Assembly (NCBI GenBank): GCA_963995525.1
Contig: OZ023206.1
Coordinates: 43,879,178-43,943,177 of the forward strand
DNA from: Escarpia spicata
Lineage: Eukaryota; Annelida; Polychaeta; Sabellida; Siboglinidae
DNA: 64,000 nt
Reading direction: 5' to 3'
Shown: positions 1 to 11,029 of the stretch, piece after piece
Numbering within the stretch: position 1 is the stretch's first letter
How the letters are laid out: each line of letters starts with the position of its first letter
Made by a program: the position numbers and the translations under genes
The notes under the pieces: generated by a model
Database searches by the model: none
The model's input: the letters and a program-made list of their open reading frames with translations, nothing else
What the model was told of the DNA's origin: nothing

Positions 1-753
1 ATCACATTTGTAGGTTTTCTACCCGGTGTGGATACGGACATGCATCTTCAGGTTTCCACTTCGTGAGAATTGTGCTCTATAGGTATCTCATTTGTAGGGT
101 TTCTCCCCGGTGTGGATACGGACATATGTCGTCAAATGGCCACTTTCTGATAACTGTGCACCACATGTATCACATTTGTAAGGTTTCTTTCCGGAGTGAA
201 TAAGGACATGCGTCTTCAAACGACTACTTTTTGACAATTGTGCACCACACGTATCACATGTGTAAGGTTTCTCCCCGGTGTGGATCCGGATATGTATCGT
301 CAGATTTACACTTTGTGAGAACTGTGCTCCACGCGTATCACATGTGTAAGGTTTCTCCCCGGTGTGGGTACGGACATGCGTCTTCAAATGGCCACTTTCT
401 GAGAACTGAGCACCACACGTATCTCATTTGTAAGGTTTCTCCCCGGTGTGGGTACGGACATGCGTCTTCAAATGGCCACTTTCTGAGAACTGAGCACCAC
501 ACGTATCTCATTTGTAAGGTTTCTCCCCGGAGTGGATACGGATATGCGTCTGCGTACTGCCACTTCGTGAGAATTGTGCACCACAGGAATAGCATTTGAA
601 GGGTTTTGTCCCAGTGTGTATGCGGACATGCGTCTTCAGGTTTCGAATTTTTGAGAACTGTGCACCACATGAGTCACATTTGAATGGTTCCTCAGAGGAA
701 GTGTAGCGAAAAATTATACTGTTGATACTGGCGAACCGACCCTTAATGGGCAT
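1..753 (-). pseudogene. C2H2 zinc-finger array, locus A (broken, runs off the left edge)
   Basis: The minus strand encodes tandem C2H2 fingers of 84 bp (28 residues) with the linker TGEKPY and the finger core CDTCGAQFS...LKTHVRIH, the pattern of sequence-specific DNA-binding proteins. The reading frame is continuous from the ATG at 753 to the window edge except for three in-frame TGA codons at 508-510, 424-426 and 88-90. Each replaces the first zinc-binding Cys (TGT to TGA) of a finger. Some other fingers have also lost ligands or linker residues. The N-terminus before the first finger is translated from an inserted repeat (690-871), unlike loci B and C. No KRAB, SCAN or other effector domain is visible. 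It is a pseudogene unless the stops are assembly errors. Confidence 0.8.
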
Positions 754-871
754 GTCCGCAAGTAGAAGTTCGTTGTGTAAAAAAATACGTTGTCCTATTG
801 TAAAGAAATTAATCTAATCGTGGTCTTCAAGCTTTATTATGAATATTTCCGATTGGATGGCTGTAAAATTA
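690..871. repeat. 182-bp dispersed repeat inserted at the 5' end of zinc-finger locus A
   Basis: The stretch starting CCTCAGAGGAAGTGTAGC matches 34033-34215 almost base for base. Loci B and C lack it: there the same finger is followed directly by the conserved TCATTCACAGACATA-type segment, which in locus A resumes at about 880. It is therefore an insertion. I see no long terminal inverted repeats, so the class is unknown (short non-autonomous element). Confidence 0.7.
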
Positions 872-921
872 AAAAAAGTACTCATTCACAGACATAGTTA
901 AACTGCATTTGTTTCGAACCT

Positions 922-1031
<110 letters not shown>

Positions 1032-1039
1032 TCTCTATT

Positions 1040-1760
1040 TTGTATTGTGCTGTTGTCCGCAATGCATTATTGCACACAAACACAAAACCGTGTTGTCACT
1101 AGAGTACATCTTGTTAAAACATTTTTTTTACAGGTGTCACTTAAAAAAAATTATTTCAATATGCAGCTTTAAATCGTTCCTCGGAAAAGATTGTCTTCCA
1201 CGTGTGTCAAACAGTTTTCTTAACTGTCTGAGAAAGCGAACGAATATTTACATTTGCTGCACAACTGTCACACTTGAATGGTTCCTCGTCACAGGGAGTT
1301 GGAGTCTACAACACGCTAAATGTTGTGCCATGAGTCATTCAGTCACATGTTTTTTCTTCATTGTGTTGATATTGTGTGACGTGCCTCGATGTCCAACGTC
1401 CTGTTGGTGCACACAGCGCGACAGATGTTCTTGTCAATGCCCGCGAGTTGTTGCAGCTGTGTTACATTATTGTTGACAGTTCTTACACAAACATTTGTGA
1501 TTTCTGAAACACAATAAAAGTAAGTGACACCACCAGACGACGTGTGAAGCAGGCTAGCAGGCTAAGCAAAACAATAGAGTGTAAAGAACAGTGTGGAAGA
1601 TCGGGAAAAGTGTATTTTGGAGAAACAGGAAATATTGATCTGTCGTAAATTCACAATACAGAATAATCGTAATAAAAAAACATAATACATTATGTTTACA
1701 TTCGACTCGACAACGTGGTAAACATAAAATGTATGGTATGAAAATAAAAGAATAGGGAGA
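1040..1760. repeat. Segmental-duplication block upstream of zinc-finger locus A
   Basis: The block shares long similarity with 23440-24000 and 50390-50990. Landmarks are CGTTCCTCGGAAAAGA near 1175, the GTCACACTTGAATGGTTCC segment near 1270 and the GTGACACCACCAGACG segment near 1530. On the minus strand it contains degenerate finger remnants (an EPFKCDSC-like start). It carries no open gene. It shows that loci A, B and C descend from one duplicated unit, not from independent finger genes. Confidence 0.7.
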
Positions 1761-1829
1761 CTCCTACTGAGACTAATTATAGTCTGTCGTAGGAGCTACT
1801 CTAAATGGTAATTTCATCGATTATTTGAT

Positions 1830-3480
1830 TTATAAAAGAAAACAATCCTTAAAGCAATTGGTGCATTACTACACTATAAATGTATATTATGTTATGTCTT
1901 ATATGTTTTATATATTACACTTACTAAAAACACAAATGTACAAACATATGTTTTTTTTTAATTAAGTAATAATTTATATCAAGAGGCACAGAGTCAGCCA
2001 AACATATCCCTATTACATTTAGAGCAGTTTTGGACAGTACACTGCTCAGCAAGAGTGTTCAAATAGTAAAGCTTGGAATATGCTGAAAAGGCATGCAAAC
2101 TGTGAGTGGCGATCTTGTCCTTAATTAAATCTGGTGCATTATTTATTGTATGTGGCAAACTATACCTGATGCTTCGTTAAGCTAATTCATAGTGTACCTG
2201 ATTGTATGGATTTAAATTTGACCGCGTGTTTAAAAGTTGCGAAAAAAATATTGTTGACTAATGGTAAGTTTTGCAGACATCCTGGTGGCTTATTGTGTGA
2301 ATATTTATGGAATAGTAGTTTTATTTCGTGAACATTTAGAACATGTTCTACTTTTAGTAATATAATACTTCTGAACAGTACATTGGTGTGAGCGTTATAT
2401 TTACTTACTTATAATTATCTCACACCTACAGCCCTAGGCCGTTAAACCATAATTTAGATGTGACAATATCAGAGAGTTGTATGACGTAATCTTTAAATTC
2501 AGAGGTAACAATCGTTTAAGTATATTTAGGGTACCTAAAGTCCTGGAGCGTCTATTTGAATTATTTTCGACATGACTTTGCCTGTTTAATTATTCAGTAA
2601 AGTACTTAGTATTGTACAAACAAATATTGAGTACTTGAGAGGGTCGTGTCATCAGCATACATAATATCGATGAAATTTGGACTAGATTGGCCGAAGTCAT
2701 TAATGTAGACAAAAAATAATAATGGTCCTAGAATTGATCCTTGATGTATACCGTAGATGCCTGTTGAGATATTGAGCATTTCAGATTGGGTTTGTTCAAT
2801 GTCTAGTTATTATTAATTTTTTGGGAATAGATCTAGGCTACTCGTTTTATGCCATTAAACTAAACTTATATATTAATATTGAGTGGTCCAGCATATCAAA
2901 TACCTTTGAAAAGTCCAGGTAGAATATTAAATGGATTGTAAATCCACACTCGTTAATATCCTATCAATTAACTCGAGAGCGGCAAATGCAGTTAAATGAT
3001 CCTTTCTAAATCCATATTGATTATCATACATCAGTTTGTCTTTTAAAGAAAGATTCACGTTGGTTATAAATAAATATTTCGATTGCTTTTGAAAATACAG
3101 GTAAGATTAATATTGGTCTGTAGTTGCAGAATAGGGTATCGTCCCTTTTTTTATTAATTGGTATTACTTTGGCTATTTTGAGTTTATAATATTTGGTTTG
3201 TGATTAAACTTAAAGATTTAATCAAAACAGGTTTAGCTTACTTTAATAGTAGTGAGGAAACACCATCCAATTCTGTCTCTGTTAATCATCAATTGTTTTA
3301 GATATTGTTTCTTTATTAATAAGTTGAAAATTAACTACATTTTTATGCTGTCCATTATGATTATGTCTGAAATTTTTTATTGGTAGTGTTTTATTTGGTT
3401 GGCTAAATTTGGGCCAATATTGATAAGATATTAATTAAATATGTTTGCAGTTGATGAATTAAATGTTTTCAATTGAGAGG
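1830..3480 (-). mobile_element. Truncated, decayed non-LTR retrotransposon (same family as the 24.3-30.05 kb LINE)
   Basis: Minus-strand fragments of reverse transcriptase can be read: a YADDTT catalytic box at 2643-2660, and an IYKKG...NYRPIS-type finger/palm segment around 3080-3180, the same motifs as in the longer copy near 26.5 kb. Stops and frameshifts are frequent. No endonuclease or ORF1 remains. The element and its flank to about 4320 reappear at 30433-33305, so either the repeat unit is larger than the LINE or a 2.5 kb segment was duplicated. Confidence 0.65.
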
Positions 3481-4320
3481 GTGGAGCGGAGTGGAATAAG
3501 TCGCCACTACCCCAATATTGTTAAGTAGGCAGAATAGAAGTACCGGTATAGTTCTTAAATGATCACACGTACATATATATACACACGTATGTATGCAAGT
3601 AAAATAAACAAATAATAGAGGCTACGCAGAATAATCCAAATGCCTCCGGTGCATAAACATTTTAGATACTACTAAAATGTTCTCACGTATTCCTCACACT
3701 TTTACTATAGAAATACAATATATATTTATTTAATGAAAATGTTTGAGTATATAACGATGGTATAGTACCACATCAATTATGAAAGTTGTGTTGGGATTTA
3801 CTGTGAAGTGTGGATTATATTTTTATTTATTAATATTACACAGAGTTGTAGAAAGATTTATATCATCTCCATGCATTATAGATCACAAAACTGAACAGAT
3901 ATTCTGGTTGATCGTAGACATTGCTGCTCAAAATAATGATACATTTGATTTATAATGGTTTGTATAACTTTTGATAGTGCTGATTAGAACAATTATATAT
4001 ATTGTTGAAATTTGATATGCCGCGTTTATATATTTCATTGTCATTTTAAAGTAAGTTGAGATTATTCGGGTATCTGTTATTAAGATTTTATTATACGCGT
4101 TGTGTTTAGGCAATGACATTATGGTACACGTATTGATAATGTAGATTTGTCTACTCTCCAGGAATTTTTTGTGTGAGCACTTACTTGATATTGACATTGT
4201 AGGCTTCACCATTAGTCAGATATATCAGTCACTGCTCAAATGCTGCGGCATTGGAGTATGAGTGTTCAACAAGATGTATATACAGTTTCAAATTGATAAT
4301 TTTTCAGTAATTCAAAGGGT
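3480..4320. repeat. Non-coding flank shared with 32480-33305
   Basis: AT-rich sequence with landmarks GGCTACGCAGAATAATCC near 3620 and CTGGTTGATCGTAGACAT near 3905, both repeated near 32555 and 32845. I see no gene. Apparent short ORFs are not conserved between copies. Confidence 0.65.
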
Positions 4321-4475
4321 GGCAGCACTAATATATAACATATAACTTTTTGGGTACTTTTGTAGTTTAGGCCCGCACCTAAAAAAAAACATGAAATCGG
4401 TCACCTACAGTCACCAAACTTCACATCACATATCTACAACACCTATTCTACACATACACACATGTCACGTGATCG

Positions 4476-4736
4476 AACAGAGTTGTAGAAAGATTTATAT
4501 CATCTCCATGCATTATACATCACAAAACTGAACAGGCATTCTGGTTGATCGACATTTGATTAATAATGGTTCGTATAACTTTTGATATTACTGATTAGAA
4601 CAATTATATATATTGTTGAAATTTGATATACCCCGTTTATATATTTCATTGTCATTTTAAAGTAGGTTGAGATTATTCGGGTATATGTTATTAAGATTTT
4701 ATTATACGTGTTTTGTTTAGGCAATGACATTATGGT
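4476..4736. repeat. Partial tandem copy of 3842-4122
   Basis: The segment from AGAGTTGTAGAAAGATTTATATC to the GGCAATGACATTATGGT end is a second local copy of 3842-4122. It ends abruptly at 4736, after which the sequence is unrelated. Confidence 0.75.
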
Positions 4737-4739
4737 CTG

Positions 4740-6015
4740 CGTGCTGACGAGTCGCAGCCGTTTTCTGAAAGCAGACACACCTTTCAGAACCAAAATATCA
4801 ACTTGGCACTTTCCACAACCACAACAGTCGCCAATCAGTTACGTCTCTGGTCTATCTTGCAATACTGGCCCTTGTCTTTGCGGTTAAAACCGATATCCAG
4901 CTACTTCTGAATCCATTTAATCTGACGAAGAATCAGAACCGTAACGACACGCCATCTTGTCTAAACTCAGTGGGTAACATCGCATAGCGCCATCTCAGTT
5001 TTTTTGAAAACACTAGTACACACAAAGTCTTAAAAAGTACGCAACATTGCCTACGTCATTTTCTGTTCAAGAATGGCGCGATTGATGAAATTCGATAGAG
5101 GGTGTGTTCAAATATATTTTACTGGTAAACCACTGGCGTTAACAATATGATTATAGTTGGAAATAGTTAGTTTGCATTAACTCTTTTAGGTGCTTAATAC
5201 CAAAAAGTGCCCTTATGTTTCCCGTTAACATGCACGGTCATATTCACGATCAGCAGATGTAACAAGGGTATGCTCTGTAGGGTTCACCCTATATAGTAGG
5301 GTGTCTTAAGATTGCTATAAGTAAATTAAAGTGCAATACACATGATAAGGCACAACAGTTTAATTGGTACCAAGTGTTTTATTAGAATGCACGAATATGG
5401 AAGCCAGGAGTGTGAAGGTGAAGAGGAATACGTCAATTTTATTATGTATAAAAAGTAATGTTTTTTCTTTTCAATGTTAACGTACCAACCATTTGGAAAA
5501 CATGTTCAATTAAAAAGCATATAAATTTGTATGAAAACTATTTGTATGGGATAAGAAACCTATTGTCTAATATAATCATCAAGCGATTTTCTTTCAAACT
5601 AGTTCTAACACAGACTACAAAGTCACTGATATAGTAAATAAATAAGTTAACAAACAACATTACTATAACTCAGAAAGTAATACGACAAACCCTTAACACT
5701 GATAATATGTTTCTTAATTTGTTTTTAATGTAGACAAGCATCTATATATAACATATTTAAGTATGTGGATCCTTTTGTCAATTGAGTATGTTAAGTGTTA
5801 TTAATAGTTGTTGATGAATGTATCAATTTTTTTTCGTAAATGTTAACAAAATTAATCTATTAAACAATTACTGGTGTATAAATATTACAAGTTGGCCAAA
5901 GTGAACGAGCACTACAGTTTACGATTGTAAAAAAAAGAAGGATCTTTTGCTGGCCATTTCCCAGTTTCCAAAAGGTAGACATAAGTTTTTAACAAAGACT
6001 TTCCCTGCTGAGGTC
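4740..6015. other. AT-rich intergenic sequence, nothing recognised
   Basis: No ORF with recognisable family, RNA gene or terminal-repeat element could be supported on either strand. Confidence 0.5.
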
Positions 6016-6019
6016 GGTA

Positions 6020-6401
6020 TTAGACAAGAATTTCGTTGATGTTTGTGGAACAAAGTGTTTTGTAGCTTTTGTGTACTCTAGGCAAATATTGCCCTGGTAT
6101 ATAACCAATAGACTGAGAGACACAATCAAACTCTACTTTAACAAGAACATCATTCTTATCCTTTACATTTTCTAGCTCTTGTTCCAGAAAGACTGTAAGG
6201 ACTCTTGCCAAACGTACGGACTTTCTGGAGTAGCGGCTGAAAGTGATCAAAAGAATTGCCTGCACAACTGACGACTATACTGTGGACATCCTCCTCCTCA
6301 CCCTCCACGTCGGACTCATCGTCTCTGCCCGAATGATCATGGGATAAGTTTCTAGTCCCGGGTTCACATGTACTCGATGACCCAACAGAAAGTTCAAGCA
6401 A
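6020..6401 (-). pseudogene. Possible coding remnant, unrecognised
   Basis: Two overlapping minus-strand frames look more protein-like than their surroundings. The upstream one starts at 6401 and has an acidic run near its middle (DDESDVEGEEED). The downstream one ends at 6020 with a well-mixed composition (residues such as VEFDCVSQSIGYIPGQYLP). A single frameshift near 6190 would join them. No family was recognised. It could be a decayed transposase fragment or chance. Confidence 0.25.
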
Positions 6402-6654
6402 TATGCTTCAGCATATCTCGAAACAATTGCATCGAGTCTTAAAGTCAAGAAAATTAGCACCACGAATTGGATGTAAATCCCATGGAAGACTTGTTGAAGC
6501 ATCTACGCATGGTCCTGCTTCCGGAGAGATCGGCTCCATTACGGCAACCAGTTGAGCTTCCATCATCTGGCCGTCTTCTTCCGATACGATAAAAAATAAT
6601 TTGCTATACCAAAAACTAAGTAATTGTTGTGGTAGTGGTCAATAACAGTATTGA

Positions 6655-7090
6655 TGTACCGTGATACGTGCACTGCGATGTGTTGTCACCAATTGACAAT
6701 GGTAATTTATTGTCATTCATCTACTATGTTTCATCACCAACTGACACTGGTAATTTCATATGTCCACTGCAATCTGTTTTCACCAAATAGCAGTGATAAT
6801 GTACTGACATACGTCCACTGCAATGTGTTGTCACCAAATACAAGTGACAATGTACTATTACACGTCCACTGCAATGTGCTGTCACCAACTGACAGTGATA
6901 ATGTACAATCATACGTGCACTGCACTGTGCTGTCACCAACAGACAGGGATAATGTATTGTCATACGTCCAGTGCAACGTGTTGTCACCTATTAACAATGG
7001 TAATAATTACCATCAATTACATATTTTCATTCATCTACTAATGTGTTTTGTCACAAATTGACAGTGATAATATGAAATACTTACTGCAAT
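6655..7090. repeat. 51-bp minisatellite
   Basis: The unit contains ACGTCCACTGCAATGTG, then TTGTCACCAA and GTGATAATGTACT. Unit starts at 6760, 6811, 6862, 6913 and 6964 give an exact 51-bp period, with degenerate copies at both ends. Because 51 is a multiple of three, four frames stay open across the array; these are not evidence of genes. A shorter array lies at 44974-45190. Confidence 0.95.
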
Positions 7091-7880
7091 GTGCTGCCAC
7101 CAATTTCTACCCAGGGTAGGAATTAATCAGGATTTCGTCATATTATACATTAGGCAAAACAATGAAAGCCTTAGATACCAGTCAGCAGTGGAGGGATGAT
7201 TTAGTTGTACATAGATGATTTAATGCAAGCCCTGTTTTGTTGACATACACTAAACCATATAACAAAACGTTAAACATTATAATAACACACATTATTATAA
7301 TATATTATTGAAATAATATATATACTAGAGCGTAATAATATAATGTACACAACAAAATGAAACATTATCACATATTATTTCTATAACTTCACTTACATGA
7401 TGTCATATACATATGAAACATGTATATTTGTGGGTACCACAGCCTCCTTTTTATTATATGCTGGTGAAATAGAGAAACTTTTTTTGATAAGAAAACTCGG
7501 TCCCAAACTTGTTATGCAGTATACTGCTTGATTGTTTCAAGTCATGCTTTAGGTGCCATTAACACTCAGGGTGTAGGGCTGTAGTACTTACATAAAACAA
7601 CCACCATGATTATTAAGATGATCTAATATGTGATGGCCATCATCCAAAACGCTTACTATTAAATCATAAGGGCGTACGCCTAAAATTATCATAAATCTTG
7701 AACAACAGTTTACAATTTAAGTTTTCAGTATTATTCCATTCTCATTTACGTTGATGTCTTTTATATATCGTGCGTTAAAAAAACGTGCGTGTTGAATCAA
7801 TCGTGTAGTTGTTAAAGCCATTATGTAAACCTGTTTCTGATTCTGTACAAACTGTACTGTAGCCAGACTGTACGCCTAAT

Positions 7881-8697
7881 CCAGTGGTTCTCACACTCGT
7901 TTGTGCCATTACTGTTACAGTTCAGGATAGAAATTCACCATAGGACGTGAATGTTGCTGGAGTCCCAGAAACTCTGTCTGAGCACTACCAATGTCATCAG
8001 GTGTACGTGTCTGTGGGACATAAAATTGGCCATTTTGTACTTGCCTATATTAAATGTTTCACAGAATCATCTTACAAACACTTAGTTATAATATTGTTTC
8101 CAACATGACAAAGATACCAAAACAAATCTTACGCATCCAATTTTACAAATTATGGGTTTGAATTTTTCAAAAAGAAGTCTGTTATCAGAATTTCCATTGG
8201 AGTTAAAAGTTCGAATATTTAAGCAGCAAAACATATCAATGAGGTAGATCAATTGTAATTCTCAGCCATGTTCTGGCCAAGTTGAGAGAAGTTTCATTTT
8301 ATTTGTGATACCGGTAAAAGCTAGAGTTCCTCTCTGATGGCGGCAACATATCCTTTGTACTTGTCAGCTAGTCGTCTTCTGTGTAGAACAGAAATATATC
8401 ATGAACAGAGTTCGTGTCCCTTCAAAGATTATTAAAACGTTGTGAATTTAGGGCATTTGTTTACAGTGGATATCGTGTTCCCAAACTCCCACCTTTCATC
8501 TTCAAAATAGTATCTTTGCAATAGAAATTTCAGTTTTTGAAAACTTCTTCACAACATCATTAATCATGCCTTACGCAAACAAAACACAACCAGCTGATCC
8601 CCAATTACACAATGACAATGCCATCAGAAGAGACCCCTGAAATTGCCAAACGACTGCTGACCCAGGGAGCTGTGACACTCTGTTTGAGAACCACTGG
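7881..8697. mobile_element. hAT-like MITE
   Basis: The left end CAGTGGTTCTCACAC and the right end (inverted) CAGTGGTTCTCAAAC form TIRs of the classic hAT type. The flanks GCCTAATC and GCCTAGGC are consistent with an 8-bp target-site duplication carrying two changes. The interior of about 800 bp has no transposase. Copy 2 of the block carries the same element from 46101 but has lost the last bases of its right TIR. Confidence 0.75.
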
Positions 8698-8699
8698 CC

Positions 8700-9480
8700 T
8701 AGGCTATATTATAATTGTAATAGGATAATAATGCCACTATTACAATTTTATCAATTCCTTATTAGCCCGGCTTTCGAAGGCATGGGCCTACAACATTATC
8801 TCCAATATTTGTCTTAATTTTCCTACAATATTTATATATTTGTTTCATATTAAAACATATCCGCGTGTCATAACCAAGCAACTACTGTACATATTACATA
8901 CTGGCTTACTTGTAACAAAGATGAACTGCGGTCAAGACCGGTAATGATAACTTGGTTAACATTGACACTGGGAAGGGCGCGTCCAGTAAGTATATCTTTC
9001 GTCTAGCCTTCAAAGCATCGAAGAATGATACGTGCGAAAAACACGCTTTTATGTATAAATATGAACACGACGGAAGAGAAAAGTAGTCACAGTTGCTGTA
9101 AACACAATACAAGTAAAGGAAATCTGATAAATCTTCTTTGCCATTGCATACAAAGAGGTAGGCTGCCATCGTATAGAAACAATAAAACGGCGATGCTAAC
9201 CAGTTCGCATTCGTTGACTGAATGAGGCCGGCTTCAGGTCGATCACTAATAGGATTTGATTTTGCATATGTGCGGAGAGTATTATATGAACAAGGCAGAG
9301 GCTCGCCCCGCCCCCTTTTAGGCCTAACTCCATGCATAAAAAACGTCCTTATCTTTTTCGGGAACATACTTATAAAAAACGTGATTGATGACCTGTCACT
9401 TTTGATTGATTACCATTCCCTTGAGGTGCCACCTAGCGGTTATTCCAGTGACTATTTTAGTACTTTCCCTAGCGATCAAC
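8700..9480. other. Intergenic stretch, no supported gene
   Basis: A 153-codon minus-strand ORF (8906-9367) overlaps a plus-strand ORF and shows no recognisable motif. A CCCCGCCCCC GC box lies at about 9307-9316. I treat the region as non-coding flank of the GC-rich insertion. Confidence 0.4.
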
Positions 9481-9499
9481 GTATGACCTACCGTTGTGC

Positions 9500-9550
9500 T
9501 TACGTAAGCATTTATATAGCGTCCCTATGATTACGTAAGCCTTTATATAA
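9500..9550. promoter_or_regulatory. Duplicated TTACGTAAGC plus TATA-like module
   Basis: TTACGTAAGCATTTATATA at 9500-9518 is repeated as TTACGTAAGCCTTTATATAA at 9531-9550, a 31-bp step. TTACGTAA is a palindromic bZIP-type site and TTTATATA is TATA-like. The sequence shows the repeat; promoter function is inferred. Confidence 0.4.
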
Positions 9551-9559
9551 CAACGTTAA

Positions 9560-9601
9560 AACCACTGAGGTTATAGCTAAAACCACTGTGGTTATAACCA
9601 C
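9560..9601. repeat. Two short palindromes AACCACTG(A/T)GGTTA
   Basis: The near-palindromes at 9560-9573 and 9581-9594, followed by TAACCACGC, sit at the left side of the GC-rich insertion. They could be protein-binding sites or part of a terminal structure. No matching copy was found at the right end. Confidence 0.4.
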
Positions 9602-9915
9602 GCTAAACCCCACTGTGTGCACCCTGCCAGTCCTATGAGAACCCCGCTGTACACTATGTAGCAGCAGCCAGCGGCAGCCGCAGCTGTTGCCTATGACCCG
9701 GCGGCCTAGTTGTGCGCCGTACAGCTTAGCAGGCCCTGTGCGAATAACGGCGTAAATTTAGCCGTAGAGCCTAGCTGGCGCCGTGCGTTTAGCAAACTGA
9801 AACCAAATGCATTCAGCGGTGAGATAGAATGCGTTTAAAATATAGTGGTGGTAAGGCAGGATGGTTATGTTCGGCGGATATAGACGAGTGGGAAACAGTG
9901 TAAGTAATATATTAT
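9602..9915. other. GC-rich left part of the Polinton-like insertion, no gene seen
   Basis: Composition changes here from the AT-rich host to CpG-rich sequence. A short open stretch follows the TAG at about 9658 (Gln-Gln-Pro-Ala repeats), but no recognisable domain or long ORF is present. It may be decayed coding sequence or the element's terminal region. Confidence 0.4.
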
Positions 9916-9921
9916 TTTATT
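9916..9921 (-). terminator. Poly(A) signal overlapping the stop codon of the minus-strand gene
   Basis: Read on the minus strand, the stop TAA (9923-9921) runs directly into AATAAA (9921-9916). Such compact packing is typical of viral genes. Confidence 0.5.
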
Positions 9922-10262
9922 TAAAAATCACGGTGGCGATGCAGTGACCACCGCCCAGGGGCCTGCGTAGTGGGCGCGTGAGTCCAGGGCCCTGGCGCGT
10001 GTCCAATGCCCGGTAAGAGCGCCGCGTTAAAACCACGTCTTACATAATGTTCGTCCGGCGGTATCGGTGTAGACCACGCACCGTCGGGCCCTCTTATTAA
10101 GAAGGCCGATATAAGGCCGTCTGGTTCGACGTCTGCGTCGTCAGGTGTCGGCGGTCGGATAGCGAAGCCGTCATCCCAGTTATCGGCGTCGCTGACAGCT
10201 GCCGTCGTGAGCGACCTGTTGACAGTTGTTGGCTTGTATGGTAGCGGGGCGACAATACACAT
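9921..10262 (-). CDS. Unknown 113-residue protein of the Polinton-like insertion
   Basis: This is a GC-rich minus-strand ORF starting with MCIVAPLPYKP. It is rich in Pro, Asp and Ala (RPPTPDDADVEPDG in the middle) with no signal peptide, membrane segment or known fold. It lies in the last exon of what looks like a spliced transcript. An acceptor TTCACAG ends at about 10304, and similar acceptor and donor pairs occur upstream at 10640-10702 and 10951. The upstream exons do not join in the frame of this ORF, so they are probably 5' leader and the ATG at 10262 is the likely start. It is divergent from the RPA-like gene and shares the 11.0-11.7 kb promoter region. Its role is not known; a virion or accessory protein is only a guess. 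Confidence 0.5.
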   Translation of the reverse strand: MCIVAPLPYKPTTVNRSLTTAAVSDADNWDDGFAIRPPTPDDADVEPDGLISAFLIRGPDGAWSTPIPPDEHYVRRGFNAALLPGIGHAPGPWTHAPTTQAPGRWSLHRHRDF

Positions 10263-10319
10263 TGGTCTGTCTGTAAGCGTGCCGCGCGTAGGCAGTTGGA
10301 TTCTGTGAAAACATGAATA

Positions 10320-10940
10320 ATGCCTGTGAATAATGAGGAGGCTCCCAAATTAATGAGAACTAAAGTAATTAATTCACAACATGAATAATGCCAATATAAT
10401 AAACAATACAATAATAACAATAAAATACATCAGTATGAATAATAACAAATATAATAATAACCCCTGTGAAATAAACCAATACATAAGTATACATAATAAA
10501 ATATAATAAACAATACAATAAAACAAAAAAATACATAAGTATGAATAATACTTAATAACAATACATAATAACAATACAATACAATATACGCGTAAAAGCA
10601 GACTCATATACATGCATGTACGCGTAATAGCAGGCTTACCGCTGTATTGCACGAGCGACTGGTGTACCGACGGTGGGGTCGTTCGTGTAGGTAGCTGGAC
10701 TCTGTGAAATTAAACAACAATACATGTTTAAAATAATGAGAACAAAATTAATGATAACCAATATTAATGAGACCAATGAGAACTAAATTAACGAGAACCA
10801 ATGATAACCAATATTAATAAGAACTAAATTAATTAGACCAAAATTAATGAGAACCAATGAGACCTAATATTAATAAGAACTAAAATATTGAGAACTAAAT
10901 TAATGAGAATTAATGAGAACTAATAATACACACGTAAAAG
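10320..10940. repeat. AT-rich simple and minisatellite repeats filling introns of the minus-strand gene
   Basis: Irregular repeats of AATGAGAACTAAATT and CCAATATTAATGAGA occupy 10700-10935 with related units at 10325-10375. AATAATAACAATAC-type repeats occupy 10375-10600. They lie between the putative exons and contrast with the GC-rich coding parts. Confidence 0.7.
10641..10702 (-). other. Putative 62-nt internal exon of the minus-strand gene
   Basis: On the minus strand the acceptor TTTCACAG precedes AGTCCAGCTACC. The exon ends AATACAGCG followed by the consensus donor GTAAGCC. The same donor context (AATACGGCG then GTAAGCC) recurs at about 10950, and the same acceptor context (TTCACAG then AATCCAACTGCC) at about 10304. 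Exon and splice sites therefore appear to be duplicated copies. Confidence 0.5.
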
Positions 10941-11029
10941 CAGGCTTACCGCCGTATTTCACGTGGCGCTCTGTACGACGCCATAATCGCGTATGAAATG
11001 AGCAAACGGTGGAATGAGAGCGCCGTCTG

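Larger units (their letters stand above)
6385..8700. repeat. 2.3 kb duplicated block, copy 1 (copy 2 at 44690-46877)
   Basis: Long similarity to 44690-46877 includes the AAGTTCAAGCAATATGCTT start, a 51-bp minisatellite, the GGTAGGAAT...ATCAGGATTTCGTCATATT segment and a hAT-like MITE. The two copies differ by many substitutions and small indels, so the duplication is not recent. Confidence 0.8.

Noticed and set aside
6655..7090. CRISPR-like array
   Set aside because: Units are contiguous with no unique spacers, and the genome is eukaryotic.
8906..9367. 153-codon minus-strand ORF
   Set aside because: No motif, ordinary composition and overlap with opposite-strand ORFs; cannot be supported as a gene.
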